In this document: positions 27,101-40,400 of the stretch, piece after piece
How the letters are laid out: each line of letters begins with the position of its first letter
Numbering within the stretch: the stretch's first letter is position 1
Source of the DNA: Anolis sagrei
Taxonomy: Eukaryota > Chordata > Lepidosauria > Squamata > Anolidae
Assembly (NCBI RefSeq): GCF_037176765.1
Contig: NC_090022.1
Location: 179,420,117-179,484,116, forward strand
Length of the DNA stretch: 64,000 nucleotides
Direction of reading: 5' to 3'
The notes under the pieces: model-generated
Told to the model about the DNA's origin: nothing
What the model saw: only the letters and a program-made list of their open reading frames with translations
The model's database searches: none
Program-made: the position numbers and the translations under genes

Positions 27101-27458
27101 AGAAAACCTTTAAATAAATAAATAAATTCCCTGCAAAATGTCCTCAGAAGCACTTTAACTACCTGTTGGATAGGTCTCCCTACATTATCCTTAAAAACCC
27201 TCCTGCTTAGCTACATCCTATCCCTGTTCATGCCCAGTGTTTATTTTAAAAATTTAATCTATTACATCTAGCTCGGCCATAAGATTTTAAAATTTTTGTG
27301 TGTTTATTGCTTATATGTGAGTTATATTAATTTTACTGTTTTATTTTCTTGCTGCTTTGTTGTTTATTGATGTGTTGTTGGGCTTGGCCTCCATGTAAGC
27401 CACCCCGAGTCCCCTTGGGAAGATGGTGGTGGGGTATAAAAAAGTTTTATTTTTATTG

Positions 27459-27502
<44 letters not shown>

Positions 27503-30500
27503 GCTGCAGCCTGGTGCTTCAAAGAAGCCAATGGCTGGTGTCACTCAGGTCTCTATTGGGAAGGCATTCCACAATGGTGCAACAGAGCAGTGGAATTGTT
27601 GTAGTTGTTATGTGCTTTCACATCATTTCTGATCCTAAGGTGAGCTTATATGATAGGGTTTTCTGGGCAAAGGTTTGTTCAGAAGACATTTGCCATGCTC
27701 TTCATCTGTGGTTGAAAGAGCATGCCTTGTCCAAGGTCACCCAGTGGGTTTCATGGCTAATCAGACATTCAACCCTGGTCAGAGTCCATCACTCATACCA
27801 TTATGCCATGATTCCTCTCCCATATCCTCATATCTTACTTCTGTTGGTGGGACAAAGGAAGAATAAATCCCCTCCAATCTGATTCCAGTCCTTAGATAGA
27901 TGTATATAGGGGGAAAAACATTCCTTCATTTATGAAGGCCATAAGCCATCCAGGACTTCAACTGTAATCAGAAGCCGCTTGAATGAAAACCGGAAACATG
28001 TTGTTAGTCTATGCAATTCCTTCAAATCCAGAATTATGGTATCTTTAAGAAGGTCTGGTCAACACTTTAGCAACTGCATTTTAAATTAGTGACAGCTTCT
28101 GAATTGCTTTCAAGCGTGCTTAGATAAACAGAACTATGTTTTTTTCAAGAACTTCGTCTTTCACAATGCTTTGGCAAAACATTAAAAAAATTCAAAGTTT
28201 ACGCTAACTCTTTCATGATAATTTCTCATCATTGACCCAAACATTTGCAAACAGATGCAGTATAGGTTACTAGACACTCTTTCCCTTTTTTCCCCTGCTG
28301 CACAAACAGGATTTCTACAAGCTAGTAAATTACATAAGCGAGCCAAAACACTCATAAGTTGAAAAAGTGAAGGAACCAGAAACAGGATGCAAAAATCCTG
28401 CTGTTAACTCCTAAGTCACTACAATGGCTAAACCAGTTTGTGCAGTTGCATTCTGTATATCCAAGGAACTATCCCAAAGACATGATTAAAAGCCAATGGG
28501 TTATTTGTTCTTGATACTTTCCATGACAAATATATATATTTTAAATATGGTGCTTGTGACTTCTATGATTTTTACATTTGCACTTCTTGTTTTAGTTTAC
28601 AAACATACTCCTACAACATCAAAATGTCATTCAAGAATTATTCTACTTACCTGACATATAAGTTTGAAACTAATTGGTAAATACATAGATTACTTTAGAA
28701 AATACTGTCGTATCACTGATGTGGCCTATTATTGAATAAATATGCAATGAAGCATATGGGTTGTTCCCACTCCATTGAAATACATTTCACCCTTTCAACT
28801 ACGAAATGAAAATGTCACTTATCTGGTATTATTTGTGTTGGCTGGGAGCCTCTGCTTGAAATCCAACGGACATTATTTAATGCCAAAAACGAGGAACACA
28901 AGTATGCATTTTCCAAGGAATAGCCTTGAAACTGAGCAACATTTTAACTACTCCAAAACCAATCAATGAAATGTTAACACAAAAACATTGCTGGCATGTG
29001 TGCAAGATTGCTAAGAAAACAGGCGTTTCTTTGATCAGATGCATAATTCCCGTTTGATAAGAGAAGAGTGTTAAAGGGAGTGGTGCAACATATGGAAAAT
29101 ATGATGTTGATCACATCAACTTTCCCTCACCTTGGGAATAAAAAAGAACAAAGATGTAACAAAAAAATCCCTCAAAACCACACAAGACACATTTCTTCAA
29201 TATTCTACTTTTTCTCTCCTATTACATTATGTAACAAAATTTGAAACATTTTCTGTTCCCGCCTTGGAAGTGTTATTTCCTGTTTAATTTCCTGTATAAT
29301 TCGTTGTTATAACTTTGTTTTTGTGGCTGCCACAAACTATTTGGAATTGGTTGAGACTCAGTGATATATTTATGGAGAAACTACAGAAAAATGTGCTGGA
29401 GGATGTCTCGCAAAACAAAGTTTTTGTAGTTTAATAAATTTTTCCCATGTTTTAAAGATAGAACCAATTAGGAAATGACATTTATAACCCAGGAAAAGAA
29501 ATCGTGTTGTATAGTGTTATATGCTTAACAATCCAAACTCTGTATTATCGAAGGCTTTCATGGCTGGAATCACTCAGTTCTTGTGGGTTTTTTCGGGCTA
29601 TATGGCCATGTTCTAGAGGCATTTCTCCTGATGTTTCGCCTGCATCTATGGCAAGCATCCTCAGAGGTCTGTTTGCAAGACATTGTAGGGAAATTCCCCT
29701 TCCTGAAGAATTCAGAAGGTTCCAATAAAAATACAATAAATTATATGTTTCAAAATACAATTTAAATTTATCAGAGCAATTACATTATGCTATAAAAACT
29801 ATATACAATATGGTATGGGAATCAAAACATTAAACCCCTGTGCTGGCAGGACTGAAGACCAACAGGTTGCAGGTTCAAATCCAAGGAGAGCACGGATGAG
29901 CTCCCTCTATCAGCTCCAGCTCCTCATGCGGGGACATGAGAGAAGCCTCCCACAAGGATGATAAAACATCAAAAACATCCAGGCATCCCCTGGGCAATGT
30001 CCTTGCAGACGGCCAATTCTCTCACAGAAGCGACTTGCAGTTTCTCAAGTCGCTCCTGACACAACCAAAACCAAATGAGTGGCCTTGGCCATGCTACACT
30101 CTGGGCTTCTGGACAAACCTTACTACGGAAATCTCATAACAGATTTGTTTTAGGATTGCCACCAGTCAGCAATGACTTGAATTCACAAAGTAAAAATTAA
30201 AACTATCAATACTTCTAAAACACCTGTTAAATAATTTAAGAACATTACATGAATTACATATAAGAATATTTGCTGCTATATTATAAATGTACATTGCTAT
30301 CAATATGTAGCCTGAGCTTGTTTATGAAGCCTGGACTCTCCTTGTGATAATATGCTTTAGTGTTGTTTTTGTATATTTCAGAATTTTTCCCCCCTGTATT
30401 TGTTTTGTATCTTCTTACAAGTTGCCTTGAGGTCCAAGAAACAATGGGGGGGGGGGACCCAAACTCATAAATAACAGTATTTTTACCATAATCTACAATT

Positions 30501-33500
30501 GCTTATAGTGATAACAGAGAGTACCAGACTTCTTTATACGATGCTTGACAATCTTTTAAATACAACTTTCAAAACTGTGAGTGAAATTCCACGCTTTAAA
30601 TGTCCAACAATTATAATGTGGGAGATGTAAACTGGATGAAGCTAAAAGTGATTGCTCATTCCCTAGGCCCAAACCATGTACCCTTTGGTCATTACACATA
30701 GACATCCGCCGGGAAGTTGCAGCCAATAGTGAAAGGACCAAGGCAGAGACATCTCCAGCTCATCCCTTGTTTGGGTATCAGCCAGCACGTCAACGACTTA
30801 AATCAAGAAATAGTTTTCTTAGATCTACAGAGACACTCGCTGGAACACCTCAGCAAGCGAGAGTTCAAAAGTGGCAGGCTCAAACCCAGCACCTCAATCC
30901 GTGGGTGATACCAGATGAGAGACTCCCCCCTGGGCACACAGAAGACTGGGCGACTTGGAAGGTGCTGAACAGACTGCGCTCTGGCACCACGAGATGCAGA
31001 GCCAATCTTAAGAAATGGGTGGAATCCACGACATGCGAGTGTGGAGAAGAGCAAACCACTGACCACCTGCTGCAATGCAACCTGAGCCCTGCCACATGCA
31101 CAATGGAGGACCTTCTTACGCCAACACCAGAGGCACTCCAAGTGGCCAGATACTGGTCAAAGGACATTTAATCAGATACCAAGTTTGCAAAATTTGTGTG
31201 TGGTTTTTTTATCTGTTTGTTTGTTTTGTTCTGTTAGAAATGTAATACAATGTTCTGGTTGCGGATGACACGATAAATAAATTACACATAGAACAACCAC
31301 AGTTATTTTAAATGACTGAAATTGAGGATGTGAGTAGTTTTGCTTCATTATTTTCCCCCATAACAATTTAACTAGCCATGAAATCAAAAGGATGCAGAAT
31401 GTCCTTTAAGTTTTGGACTGGCCATTGTCGGTTCCCTGCTACGAACATGACTATTTCCATTTTATGTGATTACCTCCAGAATGAAAAGCTAAATTAGTGG
31501 CTAGATTTGTACACAACTTATTTTTTACACCAAAAAAATTCAGGGTTACAAGTGGAAAACATACTAGAGAGATTTCTATAGTCAGAGATAGAGAATTAGG
31601 GTTTTGAAGTTCAAAAAAGCGTTGTCTGACATAACAAACTTCTATTGTATATTTCCAGTATATTCCACTGTATGTATTGGAAATTGGAATTATACAAATG
31701 ACAGCATGATTATGCAAATGACTGCATTTTGACAGCACTGTACTCAGACACATTTCTGTATTACAACAGGAGGCAAAGCACACAGTAATATTAATAATAT
31801 TAACAATTACACTAATATTAAATACAAACCAACTCTGAAGAAAACATACAGGCATATACTCTATATCAGGGGTCTTCAAACTACGGCCTGGGGGCTAAAT
31901 ACGGCCCTCCAAGGTCATTTACCTGGCCCTCGCTCAGGGTTAACCTAAGTCTGAAATGACACAACAACAACAACAACAACAATCTTATCTCATCAGCCAA
32001 AAGCAGACCCACACTTCCCAATTAAATACTAAGTTTATATTTGTTAAAATTCTTTTTCATTTTAATTATTGTATTGTTCTAAAGTGTTTTTTGCACTACG
32101 AATAAGGTATGTGCACTGTGCATAGGAATTCATTCAATTTTTTTTTCAAAATTATAATCCGGCCCTCCAACAGTTTGAAGGACTATGACCTGGCCCTCTG
32201 TTTAAAAAGTTTGTGGACCCCTGCTCTATATTAACGAAGTTTATTTCTAATAATAGAAAGTAAACTGAAAAAAGTAGCACTTCAAAAACAAAGGATGGAA
32301 GAGCAAAAAACAGAGAGGAGAAGAAAAATACTTTGTGAAGGTAGAGAGAACGAGATGACCAGGTGAAGAATGTGACAAATATATTAAATCTATATTCGTT
32401 CATACCAGAGGTGGGGGGTTCATTTTTAGCTGCCTCTACCCACTTCCATGGACCACAACTGCCCTCTCCCTAAAGAAAATAGATAAAATCTAGTTTGGGA
32501 ACAACAGACATCTGTTTAGACCACTCTCTTGCTGTAACAGTGCATGTCTCCTGTGGGGCCCATAAACTGTTAAAAGGGTTAGGTAAGTGAAGATCCGAGT
32601 AACTGATAAGAGGGAGAATGGGTGGAGGAGGAAGAAAGTGAGTACAGGCAAAGGCTGAACAAACTCTAAGGAAGATAAGTGAGAAAGCAAAAGAATCAGG
32701 GAGAGTAAAGAGAAAGCAGATGGAAAGAACAACAGCATTGGGGTAGAGTGGAGTGGAGGAAATATTATCTGAGTGCATGAGGGAATAAAGAGAGTGCTAG
32801 AATGGGTAAGGGAAGTGAAAGAGGACCTAGGTTGGGAAGGAGAACACGGAAAAAAAGGATCAGTGAGAAGAAAAATACCAATCAGTGGGTCAGAAAGGCT
32901 AAGAGGTTTCCGAGCCATGTGAGGCTTGGCATTTCCATTAGTACAGCGACTATGTTCACAGTCTTCACATCTCTGAGGGTGTAATACAGTGGTTCTCAAC
33001 CTGTGGGTCCCCAGATGTTTTGGCCTTCAACTCCCAGAAATCCTAACAGCTGGGAAACTAGCTGGGATTTTTGGGAGTTGTAGGCCAAAACATCTGAGGA
33101 CCTACAGGTTGAGAACCACTGCTGTGATAGAACTAAAATATTGTATGGGCATTTGCAAGCATGTCCGCTGATTTATAGTTAAACTATCTAAAAAGGGAGC
33201 CCCCAGTGGCGCAGTGGGTTAAAGCGCTGAGCTGCTGAGCTTGTTGACCGAAAGATCGCAGGTTCGAAACTGGAGAGTGGCGTGAGCTTCCGCTGTTAGC
33301 CCCAGCTTCTGCCAACCTAGCTGTTCGAAATCATGCAAATGTGAGTAGATCAATAGGTACCACTGCGGCGGGAAGGTAATGGCGCTCCATGCAGTCATGC
33401 TGGCCACATGACCTTGAAGGTGTCTACGGACAACGCTAGCTCTTCGGCTTAGAAATGGAGATGAGCACCACACCCCAGAGTTGGACATGACTGGACTTCA

Positions 33501-34399
33501 TGTCAGGGGAAACCTTTACATTATCTAAAAATACCCTAAAGACACATGATACCATCAGATATGGAAAGCTAAGGAGCTGTCAGCCCTGGTTAATATGTAG
33601 ATGGACGATGTTCATATGTTCACAATGATCATATGGAAATGAATTCCATATATAATAAAGATTCGGTTGGTCTTTCAATTTAAATTAGCCTCTGTTGTAG
33701 TCCAAACATACAGACGACATGAAGGTGGGGCTATTACATATATATTACAACATTATTCTTACATTTATAAATTGCAGATTGTACTGAATGAATTTTGAAA
33801 CCAACTGACTTTACCCAGGAAAGCTCTCAAAATGGTCCCATGCCACTATCTTATTTGCCATCTAAGTTTGTGGGTTTTTTTCTGGCAGCAAAAACTCCAG
33901 ATGATAGTGTCTGGTAGAATGAAAGAGGGGAGAATCGTTTGTGGGCGAAAGGACCCTGTGTTGCTTAAACTGCTCTCTTCCTGCTACACAACTGATTTAA
34001 AAGTTGCAACATCTTTTAAAGCCTGCACTGGAGGAAGAACCTCAAATGCTTTCATGTCATTCCATCAATAACTGAAATTATGAGCTACATTATCCATCAA
34101 GAACATGCAGAGAACAGCATCTTTTACCATTATTTCCCTCTCCAAGCCATATTAATCTGTGTTTCATGGTTTAGATGTAAAAAATTCACTGTTCTTTAGG
34201 CACTAGAGAGCAGTATTTCTTTTTTAAAAAAATCAGATGGTAGAGCTGCTATAAACAAAGTATTACTGTATATACTCGAGTATAAGCCTAGTTTTTCAGC
34301 CGTTTTTTGGGCTGAAAAAGTCCCCCTTGGCTTATACTCGAGTCAAAGTTATTTATTATTTTACTTTGTTATTATTTTATTACATTTATTGTTTTACTC

Positions 34400-34436
<37 letters not shown>

Positions 34437-37400
34437 ATTTATCATTTTACTCTATTATTATTATTGCATTTATTATTTTACTTTATTGTTATTTTTACAT
34501 TTATTATTCTCTATTATTATTATTGCATTTATTATTTTACTTTATTATTATTTTTACATTTATTATTTTAACCTATTATTATTGCATTTATTATTTTACT
34601 TTACTGTTATTTTTACATTTATTATTTTACTCTATTATTATTGTTATTATATTTCCATTATTTTACTCTATTATTATTATTACATTTATTATTTTACTCT
34701 ATTTATTATTAGAAAGATACGTAAGCACATTTACATTGAAGAAAGTCAGAATAATGGTTTAATCATAGTTGGACAGTCTTATCTTAAATTAAAGTTTTAT
34801 GTAAATATTCAAAAACATTTATATTGATGCCTCAATTAATGTACTTTTATTGGTATCTATTTTTGGCATTTCCTACCTTCGGCTTATCTTCAAATCAATA
34901 TACTTTCCCAGTTTTTGTGGTAAAATTAGATGCCTCAGCTTATAGTTGGGTCGGCTTATATTCGCGTATATATGGTACTTCATATAGTCTGTCACTAAAC
35001 CTGTTTAAACAATAATTTTAACCGATCAGTGAAATATCATGGCTACTCAGGTAAACTGTATGTGTGCGGTTTTCATAAAAGCTTTCGATTGAATACCACA
35101 TTGTGCTGTGTTGCTGCTGCTACTGCTGCATATTTTAAAATATTACTTGCAGGACACTGTCATTAAATTGCTATAGCTTTAAATGGTTCAAACAATAATT
35201 TTGTCAACTTCCCAATTTTTAAGTCATTCTTTGTATTATTATTTTCAATATTCACTTTTTCTGCTGTTTTAAAACAAGGAACAAGAACTTCTCAACATAT
35301 ATAAATAAAAATGTATCAATGGAGGGAAAAACATGCAGATAAGACTGCTTTTTTGCAGCAATTTCTTAACAAAAGCAACAGAGAAGTCCAGGAAATTCCT
35401 CCAACCTTTTGGATGAACCCAGAGGCCTTTGCATTCACATAAGAGTGGTGGTGGCAATTTCAGAGGGCAACTTGTCATACAGAGGGTACACCTACACAGT
35501 AGAATTGCTGCAGTTTGACACCACTTTAACTGCCATTGTTCAATGCTATGGAATCTTGGAAGTTGTAGTTTGGCAATGCACATTTGACAGTTGTAAAACT
35601 GCAACTCCAGTGGCTGCATGGCATTGAGACATAGTTGTTAAAAGTGGTATTAAACTGCATGAATTCTACACTGTTGATGCATCTCTAATGCGCTAATGCT
35701 CCAAAAGGCTCCTCAATATCGGGAGCCGCCTGCTCAAAGACTTAGGAGGCAGGACCTGTGCCCAAAGGAAGAGAACCAAGAACCTCTGTAGTGCAAGCAT
35801 TACATTCCCCACTGAGTTGCATGCATAAGTGTATGTACAAATTTTTATTCTGAAGTGAAGAAAACCAACTGGGAAAGGAAAATGAGGTTGAATCCCATTC
35901 TCAGCTACAGTCCTCCTATCATGCATCACTTACAGTACATACTCTCCAATGCCAGAAATATAGCTAATGGTGTAACATTAGAAAATGTTGACCATTTCTG
36001 CTACCTTGGCAGCCACCACTCCACCAAAGTCAACACTGACACTGAAATTCAACACTGCCTGAGCTCTGTGAGTGCAGCATTTTTCTGAATGAAGCAGAGT
36101 GTTTGAGGACCGGAACATCCATAGGGATACCAAGGTGCTTGTTTATAAAGCTATTGTCCTCCCAACGCTGCTATACGCCTGGGAGACGTGGACAGTCTAC
36201 AGACGTCACATGCAACTCCTGGAACGATTCCATTAATGCTGCCTCCAGAAAATCCTGCAAATCTCTTGGGAAGACAAGAGGACAAATGTAAGTGTGCTGG
36301 AAGAATCAAAGACCACCAGCTTCCATTGAAGTAATGGTCCTCTGCCATCAACTCCGCTGGACTGGCCACATTGTCTGGATGCCTGACCAACATCTCAAAA
36401 AGCAGTTGCTCTATTCTGAACTCAAGAATGAAAAAAGGAATGTTGGTGGACAGGAAAAGAGATTTAAAGATGGGCTCCAAGCCAACCTTAAAAACTCTGG
36501 CATAAACACTAAGAACTGGGAAGCCCTGGCCCTTGAGCGCTCCAGTTGGAGGTCAGCTGTGACCAGCAGTGCTGCAGAATTTGAAGAGGCATGAATGGAG
36601 GGCAAAAGAGAGAAACGTGCCAAGGGGAAGGCGCATCAAGCCAAACCCAACCGGGACTGCCTTCCACCTGGAAACGAATGTCCTCACTGTGGGAGAAGAT
36701 GCAGATCAAGAATAGGGCTCCACAGTCACCTATGGACCCACCGCCAGGATACTACACTTGGAGGACCATCATCCTCGGACTACGAGGGATCGCCTAAGTA
36801 AATACAGTACATACATCTCTCTACCATTTAATGCAGTGGTTCTCAACCTGTGGGTCCCCAGATGTTTTGGTCTTCAGCTCCCAGAAATCCTAACAGCTGG
36901 TAAACTGACTGGAATTTCTGGGAGTTATAGGCCAAAACCCTTGGAGACCCATAGGTTGAGAATTACTGATTTAATGGACATCTCACTACCAACATGAATA
37001 ATTAATATAGTTCAAACCCGAGTCTCTATCCTCGGTGAGCTTCCTGACATAGCCTCTTTTGCAGAAATGTCCAGGTGTTTCATGTTGATGACACACTTTT
37101 TGGATATGCATCACTTCGAGACACAATAATTTAGTTTTACTGGCAAGGTTAAGCAAACTCCCCTGAGATATATGGATACATACATAAATTGGAATAAAAA
37201 AATGTATGGGCAAGCACAACATATCTCATGAAAATCTTTCATTTATCTTTTTAAAAAATATATGATTTATGGCTTATTTCACATAGGCTCAGAGGTGACC
37301 CCTGGCTGGAGGATTCTGGAAGTTGTAGTCCAAAATGAAATATTTCCAAGCCCTGCAGCTGCTACACATAAGAAAATAATGGCCCTTTGGGAAAAAGATG

Positions 37401-40400
37401 TTCAAACTGGTTGCAGCTGGCAGGTGCACAGGGCTCTAAGGTACGTTCAAAGGAGTACAAAAGTAGAGAGGTCTCCTTTCACTTCCCACTGAAAAATGTT
37501 CTGCACAGTTTAATTTTAACATGAGCTTTACAATATTTTGAATGCCCTAACTATTGTTGCATTTGGAATATTTGAAATTAAACACATTCTGAAGAATTCC
37601 ATGTGTTTCCAGCACAGTCAGGTCACCTGGACGGAGGGTACTAAAAATGTAAATAAATCAATTAAATAATTAAAGCTTCCTGCCAAATACTGAGAGTTAA
37701 ATGGGGATATAATGGACTACCCTTGACCTAACAAGAGTTCATCATGCTTCTTCTCTGCATCAATACATGATCACAAACTTTGGAAACAAACGTTCTGTCT
37801 ATTTTACAGTGTGGGCAAACCATAGCTATTGCTCCACTGGGAATAAATAGTTCCACTTAACATCCAAATGGAGCAAGAGCAAATATTTACAGCATGAAAT
37901 CACGGAAGTTATTCATCAAATTTGCATTCATAACCTTTACGTGAAACCTGAGGGTTTTTCAAAACATTGCCAAGTTTCCCCATGTTCCCTGGAACACTAG
38001 ATCAATTAAAGATTTAAACTTCACTTTCCTTTATTCTTTCTTTCTGCAAAAAAGTTACAAGCCAACATCTTATTTTATTTCCTTCCATTAACTTTAATAA
38101 TCACGGACATGATTTTTAGTCAATGCCTTTTATGCAAGTAACACAATAAAAAAGAACAATGAATGAAACATTAATGTAAGATCTGAAAAACTGATATGCT
38201 AACATGCAATAAGATGCAACCCCATTTGAAGTTATTCCCACATGGGTTCAAATAAGATCTAGAAAGGGTGTCGGGCCCACTTACAGTATTGCCCCTGAAC
38301 TCCATGGTTCTGACCTTCTGATGCAGAACAGTGCAGTCTGGAAGGGAGATTTTCATAGTGGACAAAAGCCTCTCACAGAGCTTAAGACAGTGTTGTATTT
38401 TTTTCCAACTTATTCTTATTAAGAATAATTTGGCTCCAAGAGGTTGGAGCGTGAAGAAAGTTTGTAAAATCATGATAGGTGTTGTATTTTGACATCATTG
38501 TTGAGTTTTGTGATTAAGTGGCTGCCTAGGTAGCAGAAGTGGTTAACATTTTTTAGCAATACACCATTACGCGATATTGCTGCCATTGCAGACAAATTGG
38601 TTAGTGTTTGCTAGTAGAGCACTTTGAATTTCTCTGTGTTCAGCGAGAGGTCAAGCTTTTCATATGCTTCTGAGAACGTGTTTAAAGTGGCTTGTAGGTC
38701 TTCCTCGGAATGAGCACAGACTATATTATCATCAGCATATTTGAGTTCTATAACAGAAGGTGTTGTTGTCTAACTTTTGGCCTTCAGCCTGCCTGGGTTA
38801 AAAAGCTTGCTATCTGTCTGAGATGTGATTTCCACAACGGGGGGAAACTTTCCATCAACAAGGTGTAGCATCATAGCTATGAAGATAGAAAGCAAGGTTG
38901 GGGCAATAATGCATCCCTGCTTGACACCTGATCTCACCTTAAATGGGTCACTTTGGGACCTGTTGCTGTCTAAGACTATTGCCATCATGTCATCATGGAT
39001 GTTCACAAATTTATCCTATTTTCAAGGGGATGGTCCAGAGAGTATTATGATTCATGTTGTCAAAGGCCTTTGCAAGGTCAATGAATGCCATGTACAGAGG
39101 TTGATTTTGTTTCCTGCCTTTTTCTTGAAGCTGTTGTGCACTGAAAACCATATCCACTGATCCTCTGAAGGGGTGGAAGCTATTCTGGGATGCGGGGAGA
39201 ACGTCTTCTGAGATAGGTAGAAGGTGATTTTCGAGGATTGTTGCAAGGATTTTTCTGGCAGAGGTTAAAACGGAAATATCTCAATAGTTTCCACAGTGAG
39301 TTCTTTCTTCCTTTTTGAAAAGAGTAATAACAATAGCGTCTTTGAAGTCCGTTAAGATCTTCTTGGCCACGCACAATCTTTCAATAAGTTTGTGGTGTTG
39401 TTGTGTCAGCTTGGGGCCTGCTTTTTAAAAAGATTTCAACAGGGATACCATCAGGTCTGCTGGCTTTGTTATTTTTTTAACTGGTTGATGGCTTTACTAA
39501 CTTTCTCCAAACTAAGCAGTGCTACAAGCTCATCCATGGTTTGTTGTTGTGGGATTTGGAAAAAAACCTCTTCAATCACATTGGAACTGTGGTTAAAGAG
39601 ATTATAGTAATAATTTTTCTACCGCAGTTCGATTGAATTTTTGTCCTTTAGATGTTTGGTTTCATCAAATTAATGTAGAAGGTTTATGTCATGATTTATT
39701 GGGCCATAAATGACCTTTGTGGTTTTAAAAAATGCAAGACACATGTGCATCCTGGCTTTAGAAGAATCTGAAACAGAATTCAAGGTTCCCTTCTGGGAAA
39801 ATCAAAGGTCAATATCTTATTAGCATGCAAAATTTCTTTGACCCTGAGACCTCAAATTGTTTTTAGAAGGTTGAATTTAGCAGTGATTAAGGGATCTCAC
39901 AGTCATTCAATCAAGGATGTCCCAACTGAAGAGTTCACTTCTTCTCTGATAAGCAAGTGGAGAAGAGTGGGAAAGAACTGTTTGAAGCCTAGGAGACAAG
40001 CAGAGCACCCTTTGCATGTACTGTATTTTCCGGAGTATAAGACTACTTTTTAACCCAGGGAAATCTTATCAAAAGCCGGGGGGTCGTCTTATATGCTGGG
40101 TATGGTCTTATAGGGCGGGTGCTGAAACTTCTGAGCTGGACTGGAGAATCTGCGGTTTCCACATATGGTGGGGGGAGATCAAAAACGGCGACGGCTGCAT
40201 CCCCGCCATATGCGGCAACCATATGAAAGCAGCAAGGGTAGTGCTGTACAAGTACGGTAGAAGAAAATCCACTCACCAGAATTTGTGGAAAGAAGAGACA
40301 ACGCAGTCCCGATGATGAGATGAGGGGGTGCCTCATCAAGAAGGTGTAAGTGAAGGGCGGAGCAAGCTGCAGGCGTCTGGGATGCCCGGAGTATGGAAAA

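Noticed and set aside
27349-27882. 177-codon frame with poly-Tyr
   Set aside because: Covers a LINE tail (TTA)n and an antisense SINE; no protein family.
32490-32999. 169-codon minus frame
   Set aside because: Opposite strand of a purine-rich stretch; stop-poor by composition.
33195-33300. tRNA gene
   Set aside because: A- and B-box are the head of a Sauria SINE with a BovB-type tail and target duplication.
34327-34827. 166-codon Tyr/Leu/Ile-rich frame
   Set aside because: Translation of a TTA/TTTA microsatellite inside a MITE.
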